Positions 1 through 7,644 of a stretch of DNA of 33,795 nucleotides are shown here, piece by piece; the first letter of the stretch is position 1, and every line of letters starts with the position of its first letter. Both the position numbers and the translations under genes were made by a program. Where the stretch lies: contig NZ_POJH01000032.1 of the NCBI RefSeq assembly GCF_002960625.1, positions 1 through 33,795 of the forward strand, written 5' to 3'. Source of the stretch: Streptococcus suis (GTDB taxonomy: Bacteria > Bacillota > Bacilli > Lactobacillales > Streptococcaceae). The notes beneath the pieces were generated by a model, which was given only the letters and a program-made list of their open reading frames with translations, did not search any database and was not told the DNA's origin.

Positions 1-33
1 TGTTTTTCATTATTAGTTACCAACTTGTCCCAT

Positions 34-100
34 AGTAAGTTCTAGCTTATTTTTTTGTCTCAGTCTAATTTCCAGTTTTGGCGTTAGACTAGAACTTACT
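34..100. repeat. Nested inverted repeats upstream of small membrane gene
   Basis: A perfect 12-bp inverted repeat (AGTAAGTTCTAG at 34-45, CTAGAACTTACT at 89-100) encloses a second 7-bp repeat (AGTCTAA at 62-68, TTAGACT at 84-90). The two share bases 89-90, so they cannot both form fully. A further imperfect pairing (GTCCTA with TAGGGAC) lies at about 113-136. No reading frame covers this stretch. It could be a terminator for a gene left of the window or a regulatory RNA structure. The direct observation is only the base pairing. Confidence 0.5.
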
Positions 101-205
101 TTGAGAATTTAGGTCCTAAAATCCGTCTAGGGACTGAGGAAACGCAACCTGTTAATTATGGCAAAACTATGCTATACTATTATTAAAAACTTAAGGGGGG
201 TATTT

Positions 206-451
206 ATGAAATTTTTTAGAGAGCTAAAAACAGATTACCTAGAAAGCCGTTTTTCCGTTCACGAAAGTTTTGCTGAATGGTTTTTAAAGCGTAAATTAGG
301 TTTTTGGGGCAAAATAATGTTCGCCTATCTACTCTGGCTTGGCTGGTTACTTCTCTTTTCCCACCCTCATTACATCATCTTTTTCTTTTATGTTGTCATC
401 CTATTGTCACTGATTGTTATGCTCGTAGAATGGTGGAAATATAGAAAATAA
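206..451 (+). CDS. Small two-helix membrane protein, function unknown
   Basis: I do not recognise this 81-residue protein. An upstream in-frame ATG exists at 158, but the ATG at 206 is preferred because AAGGGGGG lies 5 bases before it and a TATACT box at 173-178 would place transcription start between the two. The first ~35 residues are charged and soluble (MKFFRELKTDYLESRF). Two hydrophobic helices follow at roughly residues 37-49 and 54-73, separated by SHPHY, and the protein ends in a positive tail (EWWKYRK) that suggests a cytoplasmic C-terminus. A weak hairpin follows the stop codon. It stands alone between convergent and divergent neighbours, so context says nothing about its job. Confidence 0.6.
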   Translation: MKFFRELKTDYLESRFSVHESFAEWFLKRKLGFWGKIMFAYLLWLGWLLLFSHPHYIIFFFYVVILLSLIVMLVEWWKYRK

Positions 452-457
452 GTAGCA

Positions 458-485
458 AAAAACACCAACTTTCGTCAGTGTTTTT
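458..485 (+). terminator. Probable terminator after small membrane gene
   Basis: AAAAACAC at 458-465 pairs with GTGTTTTT at 478-485 around a 12-base loop, ending in a short T run. It lies 7 bases after the stop codon at 451. The stem is A/T-rich, so it is weak as a terminator. Confidence 0.45.
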
Positions 486-569
486 AAGGAGATATGAAAA
501 ATATTTAGGATTGATTATAGTATAGACCATTTTCCAACTCTCTTCATCGGTCTTAGGACCGATATTGCT

Positions 570-965
570 TTAAAACGGTAATTCCTCCTCTTCCAAAACC
601 AAGTCAGCTAGGTCATCGCCTGTGTTATTTTCACGCATGGCACGTTGGGCCCGACTTTCGAGCAGCTGGAAGGATTGTCCTAAGATTTCCGTCACATAAT
701 GATTGCTGCCGTCTTTTTCGTATTTTCGCGTTCGCAACTCACCGTCAATAGAAATTAGACTACCCTTGCTGCCATAGGAAACAAGCGTTTCCGCCAGTTT
801 GCCCCAGAAAATGACATTAAGAAAATCTGCTTCACGTTCCCCATTTTCCGTCTTAAAACGGCGGTTAACAGCGATGGTAACACGGGTCAGATTTTTGCCA
901 GTTGGTGTTTGAGTGAGTTCAGGTTGGGCCGTCAAGCGACCGATTAAAATAACTTTATTATACAT
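570..965 (-). CDS. ssbB: Competence-induced single-stranded DNA-binding protein SsbB
   Basis: A 131-residue SSB. The OB-fold covers roughly residues 1-105 (MYNKVILIGRLTAQPE, then AVNRRFK, ADFLNVIFWGKLAETL). A short linker leads to the acidic tip DLADLVLEEEELPF, the tail through which bacterial SSBs bind partner proteins. The length and the short tail match the streptococcal competence paralogue (SsbB/CilA) and not the ~160-residue housekeeping Ssb. It coats and protects the single strand that enters during transformation. The start is supported by TAGGAGGATATAAA immediately upstream. A TACGAATA cin-box 20 bases before the ATG indicates SigX (ComX) control, as for the pilus operon at 13.8 kb. 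The identification is strong; regulation is inferred from the box. Confidence 0.95.
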   Translation of the reverse strand: MYNKVILIGRLTAQPELTQTPTGKNLTRVTIAVNRRFKTENGEREADFLNVIFWGKLAETLVSYGSKGSLISIDGELRTRKYEKDGSNHYVTEILGQSFQLLESRAQRAMRENNTGDDLADLVLEEEELPF

Positions 966-985
966 TTTATATCCTCCTACTTATT

Positions 986-993
986 TATTCGTA
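986..993 (-). promoter_or_regulatory. SigX (ComX) cin-box promoter of ssbB
   Basis: On the minus strand the sequence reads TACGAATA, the exact streptococcal combox/cin-box core, 20 bases before the ssbB ATG. A T/A-rich stretch and GGAGG follow, leaving a leader of only about 15 bases. This is the same geometry as the comGA box at 13873-13880. Confidence 0.88.
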
Positions 994-1019
994 GAAGGAT
1001 TAGAAAAGGAGCGAAAATT

Positions 1020-1799
1020 ATGAAAGAATTTTTGATGGAAAAGATACAGACCTCCCAACCATATACCAATGCCGAACTGGCTTGGTTGCTAGAAAACATC
1101 GGTCATCCTGATCCTGCTATACGCGACGAACTGGTTTATGCTAGTTTTTGCCACATCTTTTTGGAGGGCTTGGTCACAAGGGAGCAAGCACAGTCGCTGC
1201 TACAATTCTCTCAAGAAACCAATCCTCTTTCCCTAGAAAGCTCCACACTAAAGCGAAGTTTTACTTGCTTGCTCTACTGTCTTCTGCTGTCTGTCGATAA
1301 TGAGCCAGAGTCTATTTATCATGCATTTTTAAGCACTGACGACCGTGAGCTACTCTTCCAGCAGGCCTTGGATTATTTGGCGATTGAAAATGACTGGTCT
1401 GGCTACGATGAAAAACTCGGTTGGATCCATACCGTTGCCCACGGAGCAGATTTTCTTCTGGCCGCAAGCTGTCATGATCAATTTCCCGCTGAAAAAAGCA
1501 AAGAAGTCTGGCAAACTATTGTCACTTGTCTGACCAGACAAAGTAAAGTTTTCTCAGCTGGCGAGGAAATCCGTCTGGCACAAATCCCTGTCTACCTCCT
1601 GCTGAATGAAAAAGTGTCAAGCCAAGAGCTGACGGAATGGATTAGCAAGCTGGACTTTCCAAATCAAGAACCAGTAGACTACTTCCGGTGGCTCAATCTT
1701 CAACATTTCCTGTCCAGTCTTTATTTCCAACTCAAATCACAACAGGCCTTGACCGAAGAAATCGGACAGGCTATTGAAAATAGAATTGAAACAGCATAA
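1020..1799 (+). CDS. DUF2785 family protein
   Basis: A 259-residue soluble protein matching my recollection of the DUF2785 family. The most characteristic stretch is GWIHTVAHGADFLLAAS near residues 134-150, where the W-H-x3-H-x2-D pattern is the conserved family core. No signal peptide or membrane helix is visible and the rest is predicted helical and repeat-like. The start ATG has AAAAGGAG 8-9 bases upstream. It is transcribed divergently from ssbB, and the cin-box region lies between the two, but no cin-box faces this gene. A strong hairpin follows directly. Molecular function is unknown for the family. Confidence 0.75.
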   Translation: MKEFLMEKIQTSQPYTNAELAWLLENIGHPDPAIRDELVYASFCHIFLEGLVTREQAQSLLQFSQETNPLSLESSTLKRSFTCLLYCLLLSVDNEPESIYHAFLSTDDRELLFQQALDYLAIENDWSGYDEKLGWIHTVAHGADFLLAASCHDQFPAEKSKEVWQTIVTCLTRQSKVFSAGEEIRLAQIPVYLLLNEKVSSQELTEWISKLDFPNQEPVDYFRWLNLQHFLSSLYFQLKSQQALTEEIGQAIENRIETA

Positions 1800-1800
1800 A

Positions 1801-1832
1801 AGAATTGGTCAAAATTGACCAATTCTTCTTTT
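1801..1832. terminator. Bidirectional terminator between DUF2785 gene and ytpR
   Basis: AGAATTGGTCAA (1801-1812) pairs perfectly with TTGACCAATTCT (1815-1826). A T-rich run follows on the plus strand and an A/T-rich flank on the other side. It sits between two convergent genes whose stops are at 1799 and 1835, so it can serve both. Confidence 0.8.
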
Positions 1833-1834
1833 TT

Positions 1835-2458
1835 CTATCCCTTCCAATGTTTAGCTGGATCAAAGGCCTCTCCGACCACTGCGGAGTCGTCTAATTCGAT
1901 AATACCACGGACTTGTGGTGCGTTTGGCAGTGCCAATTCACGCGGACTGCACATCATACCAAAGCTATCTTCACCGCGCAATTTCCCTGGGAAAATCAGG
2001 CTACCGCTCGGCATCATTGCCCCCGGAAGAGCCACAATGGTTTTCAATCCTTGGGCAGCATTTGGGGCACCAGCTACGATTTGCACTGTTTTTTCACCAA
2101 CATTGACCTGGCAAATATTGAGGTGGTCGCTGTCTGGATGCGGAACCAATTCCACAATCTGACCGACAACGAATTTCGGACTATTGTCGTTGACCAAGCT
2201 TTCAGCAAAACCTTCCTTAGATAATGCTGCATTCAAGGTCGCAACTTGCTCGTCTGTCATGAAAACCTGACCATTTCCAGCAAGCTCAACCAAACTTGAT
2301 GCTTCAAAGATATTCCAAGCGACTGTTTGACCCGTTTCTGCTAAGAAGACACGCGCCACTTGACCCTTGCGTTCAAACTGAACAGGCTGACCCTTGTCTT
2401 CAGCCACAATCACCATAAGAACATCGCCGACGTGTTCTTTGTTATATGTAAAAATCAT
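1835..2458 (-). CDS. ytpR: YtpR family tRNA-binding domain protein
   Basis: A 207-residue protein with an N-terminal DUF4479-type region (about residues 1-95, MIFTYNKEHVGDVLMVIV) and a C-terminal EMAP/tRBD-type OB-fold from about residue 96 (FVVGQIVELVPHPDSDHLNI, VQIVAGAPNA, GEDSFGMMCSPREL). The same tRNA-binding fold occurs in PheT and MetG, but no synthetase catalytic domain is attached here. The family is usually called YtpR in Firmicutes and its cellular role is not settled. It is the last gene of a minus-strand run (DUF4651, thioredoxin, DUF1002, ytpR) and starts only 18 bases after the DUF1002 stop codon, with AAAGGAG before the ATG. Co-transcription with the thioredoxin-like gene is likely. 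Confidence 0.88.
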   Translation of the reverse strand: MIFTYNKEHVGDVLMVIVAEDKGQPVQFERKGQVARVFLAETGQTVAWNIFEASSLVELAGNGQVFMTDEQVATLNAALSKEGFAESLVNDNSPKFVVGQIVELVPHPDSDHLNICQVNVGEKTVQIVAGAPNAAQGLKTIVALPGAMMPSGSLIFPGKLRGEDSFGMMCSPRELALPNAPQVRGIIELDDSAVVGEAFDPAKHWKG

Positions 2459-2476
2459 TTCTTTTTCATTTCTCCT

Positions 2477-3433
2477 TTATGCAAATAGACTGGCCAGGCC
2501 CTTCCATAGATTTTCAAAGAAGGCACCGATTTTTTCTAAAATCCCTGAATCTTGTAAATTCTTATAGGCTTCTGAAATTTGTTGCTCCGCCTGTTGCTTG
2601 AACTGGTTGAGTTGAGCAGCAACTTCTGCCGAATCAATAGCAGAGGTTTCCTGATAAGCTTTGGCAAATGTGACTAGCTTAGAAATTTCATCTGCTGTGA
2701 TGACATTTTCCAAACCGTTTTGGGCCAAAACATCATTGATGATGGTGTTGATGTCAGCCTCAGAAGCCACCTGACCATTGGATTGCTTGTAATCTGCAAG
2801 AGCTGTCTTGATTTCTGCTACTGCCTTATCCAAGGCAGAGCTGTCAAATTGTTCATCACCAGCATGGGCTGTCGCTACTTCATTAACAGTTGTTAATTCT
2901 TGTTGAGCTACTTCAGTTCGAGCCGGATCAACTGTTTCACCATTGGCTGCAAGAGCCTTGTAAACACCTGTCAGAGCGGACTCCCCCGTCACCTGAATGG
3001 GTGCCGCAACGTCAATCAAGACATCTGTCGCACCAGCTGTAATAGCCGCATTGGCATACTGCGTTTCGGTAATCAAGGTGATGTTCTGTGGCGTCTTAAT
3101 ATCCACCACAACCCCTTTGCCAGCGTCCTGCTTTTGCACCAAGACAGATGAATAGAGGGAGGCTGTGTCCGCTCCAGATGTACCTAAAAACTGATCCATA
3201 TCGGCACCGACAACAACCTGACGACTAACATTATTGACATCCGAAATACCAAATAGATTGTTAACCTCTGTCGCCTGCGCATCTGACAAACCGCCACCGT
3301 AGACCAGTGTTGGCTTGCCCCATTTTTCATTGATGACATCCGTCTGGATTTCCGCTTGAACCAGCGGTGCCAAACTTAAACTCAATCCCAGCACCACAGG
3401 TGCTAAAAGGATTTTTCCTAGTGATTTCTTCAT
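2477..3433 (-). CDS. Secreted DUF1002 domain protein
   Basis: A 318-residue protein with a clear Sec signal peptide (MKKSLGKILLAPVVLGLSLS..APLVQA, cleavage likely after about residue 27, before EIQTD). The mature part resembles DUF1002 proteins of Firmicutes. It is rich in Ala, Gln, Asp and Thr, has no cysteine after the signal, and ends in an amphipathic segment (IGAFFENLWKGLASLFA) that may contact membrane. It lies 43 bases downstream of the thioredoxin-like gene and 18 bases before ytpR, so it belongs to their transcription unit. It is an exported protein among cytoplasmic ones. Its function is unknown; a cell-surface or envelope role is only inferred from export. Confidence 0.8.
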   Translation of the reverse strand: MKKSLGKILLAPVVLGLSLSLAPLVQAEIQTDVINEKWGKPTLVYGGGLSDAQATEVNNLFGISDVNNVSRQVVVGADMDQFLGTSGADTASLYSSVLVQKQDAGKGVVVDIKTPQNITLITETQYANAAITAGATDVLIDVAAPIQVTGESALTGVYKALAANGETVDPARTEVAQQELTTVNEVATAHAGDEQFDSSALDKAVAEIKTALADYKQSNGQVASEADINTIINDVLAQNGLENVITADEISKLVTFAKAYQETSAIDSAEVAAQLNQFKQQAEQQISEAYKNLQDSGILEKIGAFFENLWKGLASLFA

Positions 3434-3476
3434 GTTTTTTCCTTTCTTTTGGGAATAGCAGAGCTTCTCTACTAAT

Positions 3477-3797
3477 TTATCTACCCAGTCCAGATAAGAA
3501 GTTCATGATTTCTTCCTTGGTCTTGCGATTCTTATCGACAAAACGACCGATTTCCTTCCCATTTTCCAAAACAACTAGACTTGGAATGCCTAAAATAGCC
3601 CATTCTTGTGCTAGAGGCATAAAGTCATCTCGATCCAGTTGCACAAAACGGAAATCCGGAAAAGCCTCTTCGATAGCTGGCAAATGTGGTTTGATATAGT
3701 GGCAGTCTCCACACCAAGTCGTCACAAATAGAAAAACAGTTGGCTTGCCATCTTCAATCAAGACTGCCACTTCTTCAAAATTTGTTGGAAAAATCAT
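3477..3797 (-). CDS. Thioredoxin-like protein
   Basis: A 106-residue single-domain thioredoxin fold. The redox motif is TTWCGDCHYI (WCGDC, about residues 27-33), and the cis-proline loop is ILGIPSLVVLENG (about residues 69-81). The active-site pair G-D differs from the G-P of housekeeping thioredoxin A, which suggests a more specialised thiol reductase. No signal peptide is present, so it acts in the cytoplasm. It overlaps the preceding DUF4651 gene by 4 bases (ATGA type), indicating translational coupling. The target is not evident from the sequence. Confidence 0.9.
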   Translation of the reverse strand: MIFPTNFEEVAVLIEDGKPTVFLFVTTWCGDCHYIKPHLPAIEEAFPDFRFVQLDRDDFMPLAQEWAILGIPSLVVLENGKEIGRFVDKNRKTKEEIMNFLSGLGR

Positions 3798-4078
3798 CTT
3801 TCTTCCTCCCTGTACTGAATAGAACCTTGGGTATTTTCAAATAAAAACACCTGTCCTGCCTCCATCACAACCCCGCCAATAAGCTGGTCACGAGTTGAGG
3901 CTATTTCATCCACATAGACCGTGGCAATCTCTCCTAAATCAGCGAAAAAGTCACGCACCTCCTGCAAGGCCTGTGCTTTTTTACGGTCTTCTTGGATTTT
4001 ACGGTAAAATTGAGCACTAGCGGTGAGCACACCTGCCCCCAATAAGCCTGCTAGCAAGGCTGTCTTTTTCTTTTTCAT
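3794..4078 (-). CDS. DUF4651 family membrane-anchored protein
   Basis: A 94-residue protein counted from the ATG at 4078 (MKKKKTALLAGLLGAGVLTASAQFYRKIQEDRKKAQ). A longer frame opens at 4156, but its extra 26 residues are cysteine/arginine-rich and run through the likely promoter (TATGAT on the minus strand at 4091-4096), so I reject them. A basic start followed by one hydrophobic helix (residues 6-22) gives a single membrane anchor with the rest probably outside or peripheral. This resembles DUF4651 proteins, which sit before a thioredoxin and ytpR in streptococci. The stop overlaps the thioredoxin start by 4 bases. The very short leader and weak ribosome site are odd. Its role is unknown. 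Confidence 0.72.
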   Translation of the reverse strand: MKKKKTALLAGLLGAGVLTASAQFYRKIQEDRKKAQALQEVRDFFADLGEIATVYVDEIASTRDQLIGGVVMEAGQVFLFENTQGSIQYREEER

Positions 4079-4631
4079 GTTGACTATTTTATCATATTTC
4101 CGCAGATTTTTCCCAAAAATGCCATTGGACTTGTGACAGCTGAGAAGAACTCTCACTGCTTGACAAAAGACTAAAAAATAGATAGAATGGTCTTACAGTG
4201 ATAAATGTTTGTCAACACTTGGCAATCAAAATACCCCCAACGTTCCCAGCGTTGAGGGTTTTCTTTTGCCCCTGGGGCCTACTTGTCACGATTGTTGAGC
4301 CATCTTTCAAACAAAACTGTTAGAAAACTGACGAACAAAGGTACAAGAAAAACTGTGATATAGTCTTTTAGTTTACTTTTAGTACGAGGCAATGAGCCGC
4401 AGACATAACTGAAGTTAGGCAAGGCGAATTAACGAAGTAATAAAAGAAAAACTAAATGACGATAAATGCTTCCCACACTTAACAATCTCTCCCCTCTCTA
4501 TTTTGAGGGGCATTTCTATCCTAGCAAATTTCAAGCGTTCTTGTCAATACTATCCATATTTTTCTATATTTTCAAGACAAGTCTAGCTCTTCATGATAAA
4601 ATAGTAGTAATCATGTCATGGAGGAAGAAGA
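4079..4631. other. Non-coding region with two related repeat-hairpin units
   Basis: No gene is supported in these 553 bases. Two diverged copies of one motif are visible, GATAAATG(T/C)TT...CACTT..CAATC at 4200-4227 and at 4460-4487. Each is followed by a C-rich/G-rich hairpin: 4233-4259 (ACCCCCAACG..CGTTGAGGGT, then TTTTCTTTT) and 4491-4510 (CCCCTC..GAGGGG). Between them is the sequence AGTACGAGGCAATGAGCCGC and its surroundings, which resembles short intergenic repeats scattered in S. suis (from memory, unverified). The plus-strand T run after the first hairpin has no obvious plus-strand gene to terminate. The end of the region carries the pepA promoter. Confidence 0.55.
4541..4570 (+). promoter_or_regulatory. 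Candidate pepA promoter
   Basis: TTGTCA at 4541-4546 and TATATT at 4565-4570 with an 18-base spacer. Transcription would start about 55 bases before the pepA ATG. A second A/T-rich box (GATAAAAT near 4593) is an alternative. Confidence 0.4.
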
Positions 4632-5693
4632 ATGACTCTTTTTGAAAAAATTAAAGAAGTAACCGAATTGCAAAGCTTACCTGGATTTGAAGGACAAGTC
4701 CGCAACCACATCCGCCAGAAAATCACACCGCATGTGGACCGCATTGAAACAGATGGGCTAGGTGGGATTTTTGGCATCAAGGATACGACTGTTGAAAATG
4801 CTCCTCGTATCCTAGTAGCTGCCCACATGGATGAGGTTGGCTTTATGATTAGCCAAATCAAGCCAGACGGTACTTTCCGTGTTGTTGAGCTAGGTGGCTG
4901 GAATCCTCTGGTTGTTTCTAGCCAAGCCTTCACTCTTCAGTTGCAGGACGGTCGTACCATTCCAGCCATCTCAGGCTCAGTACCACCTCACCTTTCACGG
5001 GGGGCTAACGCTCCTGGCATGCCTGCTATTGCTGATATTATTTTCGATGCTGGTTTTGCCAATTATGACGAAGCCTGGGCTTTCGGTGTTCGTCCGGGGG
5101 ATGTCCTGGTTCCCAAAAATGAAACTATCCTTACTGCCAACGGAAAAAATGTTATTTCTAAGGCTTGGGACAACCGCTTCGGTGTTCTTATGGTGACTGA
5201 ATTGCTGGAAAGCCTATCCGGTCAAGCATTACCAAATCAGTTGATTGCTGGGGCAAATGTGCAAGAAGAAGTTGGCCTACGTGGAGCTCATGCTTCTACA
5301 ACCAAGTTCAATCCAGACATTTTCCTCGCTGTTGATTGCTCGCCAGCTGGAGATATTTATGGCGACCAAGGTAAAATTGGTGATGGTACCCTGCTTCGTT
5401 TCTACGATCCAGGTCATATTCTCCTTAAAAATATGAAGGACTTCCTGCTGACAACTGCTGAGGAAGCTGGTATTAAATATCAATATTACTGCGGTAAAGG
5501 TGGAACAGATGCCGGGGCAGCCCATTTGAAGAATCAAGGTGTTCCATCAACAACCATCGGTGTCTGCGCTCGCTATATTCATTCCCATCAAACCCTCTAC
5601 AATATGGATGACTTTTTAGAAGCTCAAGCCTTCCTGCAGGCTATCGTTAAAAAACTAGACCGCTCAACGGTTGATTTGATTAAAAACTATTAA
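4632..5693 (+). CDS. pepA: Glutamyl aminopeptidase PepA, M42 family
   Basis: A 353-residue cytosolic M42 metallo-aminopeptidase that removes N-terminal Glu/Asp from peptides. The co-catalytic metal site is complete: H65 and D67 in AAHMDEVG, D180 in SKAWDNRFG, E212/E213 in QEEVGLRGA, D235 in AVDCSPAGD, and H319 in YIHSHQTLYN. The length fits lactococcal and streptococcal PepA, which forms large oligomers. GGAGGAAGAAGA just before the ATG fixes the start. It is a single-gene unit, ended by a terminator shared with the convergent folC. In streptococci it serves peptide nitrogen use. I see no signal for transfer or damage. Confidence 0.95.
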   Translation: MTLFEKIKEVTELQSLPGFEGQVRNHIRQKITPHVDRIETDGLGGIFGIKDTTVENAPRILVAAHMDEVGFMISQIKPDGTFRVVELGGWNPLVVSSQAFTLQLQDGRTIPAISGSVPPHLSRGANAPGMPAIADIIFDAGFANYDEAWAFGVRPGDVLVPKNETILTANGKNVISKAWDNRFGVLMVTELLESLSGQALPNQLIAGANVQEEVGLRGAHASTTKFNPDIFLAVDCSPAGDIYGDQGKIGDGTLLRFYDPGHILLKNMKDFLLTTAEEAGIKYQYYCGKGGTDAGAAHLKNQGVPSTTIGVCARYIHSHQTLYNMDDFLEAQAFLQAIVKKLDRSTVDLIKNY

Positions 5694-5700
5694 AACAAAA

Positions 5701-5737
5701 GACTTTGCTAGGTAGAATGCCCGGCAAAGCCTTTTTT
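5701..5737. terminator. Bidirectional terminator between pepA and folC
   Basis: CTTTGC at 5703-5708 pairs with GCAAAG at 5724-5729, with A-rich sequence on the left (AAAACAAAAG) and T6 on the right (5732-5737). It fills the 44-base gap between the convergent stops. Confidence 0.75.
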
Positions 5738-6994
5738 CTATACAAGTTCTTCTAAAATGTACTTCCTCACATAGGTAATAAAGTAAAGCGACCCCGTAAT
5801 CAGGTAGAGTTTTTTCAGATTGTCCAAGTCCGCCTGCTCCAACCACTCCTGATAGGTCTGAACTCGTTCATAACCTGACGGATAATCGTTCAGATGCACC
5901 GCACGGAAATCGTCAAAAGTCGTCACGCTGACCGGCCCAAATTGGCTAAGCTGGGACAACATCTGGTCCACTGGCTTGGTATTGATGGCCGCAAAGAGGA
6001 TTTCAATATCCCTGTCAACATACTTTTCTTCCAAGAGTTGTGCCAGGACTGCGATGCTTTCATTATTGTGGGCACCGTCAATCATGAGAGTTGGTTTCAT
6101 CAACTCTAAGCGGCCCGGCCAGATGGCTTGGGACAAGCCCTGGCTGATGGTTTCATTGGTAATTGTTGGAAAATCAGGGCTGAGAAGCTGAGCAGTCATC
6201 ACTGCCAAGGCGGCATTGACCTCTTGGTGACGGCCCTGCATAAGCAACCTTAAATCTTCCACACGACCGAGAGGGCTTGAAACTGCAAAGCCTGCTCTGC
6301 TTTTTTCCAAAAGAATCTCCCGCCCCACCGCATAGGTCGGACTCTGAAGCTGACGAGCCTGCTCCTCAAAAACTGCCACCACTTCTTGCAAATCGGTCGC
6401 ATAGACGAGCGGAACCCTCTCACGCAAGACGGCGACCTTGTGACGGGCTATGGCAGCATGGGTCACCCCTAAAAAAGCCTGATGGTCCAAGCCGATAGAG
6501 GGACAAACTACCGCTAGAGGATTAAGGACATTGGTCGCATCCTGCAAACCACCCATGCCGGCCTCCACCAAGAGAATATCGGGGCGTTGGTAGTGGGTAA
6601 AGTAGACAAACATAGCTACTACTACAATCTCAAACTCCGAGATGGCATCCAGTCCAGCCGTCTGGTCCAAGTCTTCAATCAAAGGCTGCAAGTCTGTCAC
6701 AATCCTCGCAAAATCCTCCTCCGAAATCATCTCCTGCTGGTAGACAATCTGCTCTCGAAAATCAATGATAGACGGTGATGTAAAGCGACCAACCGTGTAG
6801 CCAGAAGCCTGTAGGATGGACTGTAAGGCGTTGAGGGTCGAGCCCTTTCCATTTGTACCAACAAAATGAACGGTCGGCACTTGAAGCTGGGGATTGTCCA
6901 AGCCTTCCAATAGCCATTTGACACGCGCAACCCCATGTTCTAAATCAGAGGCTGGGCGACTAGACAACCACTGCCGAATTTCTAGATAATTCAT
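5738..6994 (-). CDS. folC: Folylpolyglutamate/dihydrofolate synthase FolC
   Basis: A 418-residue Mur-ligase-fold enzyme that adds glutamate to folates (and possibly to dihydropteroate), making them retainable in the cell. The P-loop is HFVGTNGKGST near residue 48. The omega-loop region reads EAGMGGLQDATNV, followed by LDHQAFLGVTHAAIARHKVAVL, in which the lysine corresponds to the carbamylated Lys of the family. IDGAHN near residue 309 is the conserved ADP/Mg site. GMGGLQ and ARHK diverge from the usual GxGGRLDATN and EKAG patterns. It begins 53 bases after folT, and the THF riboswitch upstream probably governs both. Import by FolT and trapping by FolC are functionally matched. SD GAGAGGAAATA supports the ATG. 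Confidence 0.93.
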   Translation of the reverse strand: MNYLEIRQWLSSRPASDLEHGVARVKWLLEGLDNPQLQVPTVHFVGTNGKGSTLNALQSILQASGYTVGRFTSPSIIDFREQIVYQQEMISEEDFARIVTDLQPLIEDLDQTAGLDAISEFEIVVVAMFVYFTHYQRPDILLVEAGMGGLQDATNVLNPLAVVCPSIGLDHQAFLGVTHAAIARHKVAVLRERVPLVYATDLQEVVAVFEEQARQLQSPTYAVGREILLEKSRAGFAVSSPLGRVEDLRLLMQGRHQEVNAALAVMTAQLLSPDFPTITNETISQGLSQAIWPGRLELMKPTLMIDGAHNNESIAVLAQLLEEKYVDRDIEILFAAINTKPVDQMLSQLSQFGPVSVTTFDDFRAVHLNDYPSGYERVQTYQEWLEQADLDNLKKLYLITGSLYFITYVRKYILEELV

Positions 6995-7047
6995 TATTTC
7001 CTCTCTACAAAAAGCAACAGGGGGATGACCTGTTGCTAGATAGTTTC

Positions 7048-7599
7048 TTATTTAAGGCCCATTAACCTAGCCAATTCAGGTATTTTTTGTAAACTTGGCA
7101 AGACAAGCATGGTCACGACAATGCGTAATGGGATTTCAAAAATAGCCTTAATCAAACGACTGCTATACAGAACAATCCAAGGTGTTCCAAAATGGAAATG
7201 AAGAGCAATCGGTGTCATAACGAATGAAATCACAAGTTGAATTAAGACAACAACCCCAGCCACATAGAGCCAATCAGCCTTCTTCTTGCTATCGAGTGGT
7301 TTCTGATAGAAAAACCAGCCATAGAGAAAAGCCGATACCGCTTCAATCAAGATAAAACTGAATAGCATGGTCTGTCCACTAAACAAGACAAAAACTGGGT
7401 CTGAAATCGCCGCAAATACAGCAGCCCAAACAGGACCGGCAATAGCTCCCAAAATAGCATTTGGGATAAAGGTAAACTGGACCTGCAAGGTATCCGAAAG
7501 ACGAATAGAGAAATAGTTCTCCACAATCATGACCAAGGCAAGGGTCACAGCAATAGCAGCCAACAGCTGCACCGTTAGTTTTGGAATTTTCTTTTCCAT
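7048..7599 (-). CDS. folT: Folate ECF transporter S component FolT
   Basis: A 183-residue integral membrane protein with five to six hydrophobic helices. It has the S-component signature of a basic, Pro-rich start (MEKKIPKLTVQ), a substrate loop around LQVQFTFIPNAILGAIAGPVWAA, and a terminal helix. It is the substrate-binding subunit of an ECF vitamin transporter, which would use an EcfAA'T energy module encoded elsewhere. Folate specificity is not visible in the protein itself. It follows from the tetrahydrofolate riboswitch immediately upstream and folC immediately downstream. Its ribosome site (AAGGAG) lies in the 3' arm of a hairpin, implying translational control. Confidence 0.9.
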   Translation of the reverse strand: MEKKIPKLTVQLLAAIAVTLALVMIVENYFSIRLSDTLQVQFTFIPNAILGAIAGPVWAAVFAAISDPVFVLFSGQTMLFSFILIEAVSAFLYGWFFYQKPLDSKKKADWLYVAGVVVLIQLVISFVMTPIALHFHFGTPWIVLYSSRLIKAIFEIPLRIVVTMLVLPSLQKIPELARLMGLK

Positions 7600-7605
7600 A
7601 AAAAC

Positions 7606-7629
7606 GCTCCTTTTTTCAAAAAATGGAGC
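7606..7629 (-). promoter_or_regulatory. Hairpin masking the folT ribosome-binding site
   Basis: On the mRNA strand GCUCC (7629-7625) pairs with GGAGC (7610-7606), and a U6 run pairs with A6 around a GA loop. The 3' arm contains the folT Shine-Dalgarno (AAGGAG, 8 bases before the ATG). It sits directly downstream of the riboswitch and can act as its expression platform by hiding the ribosome site. Confidence 0.7.
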
Positions 7630-7644
7630 TGTCGTATGTATTCG

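Noticed and set aside
546..563. ATCGGTC/GACCGAT hairpin after ssbB as a terminator
   Set aside because: The stem is perfect and lies 7 bases past the stop, but no T run follows on the minus strand; it may be one, but I cannot support it.
6277..6498. Arginine/proline-rich plus-strand frame inside folC
   Set aside because: It is antisense to conserved FolC sequence and has no independent signals.
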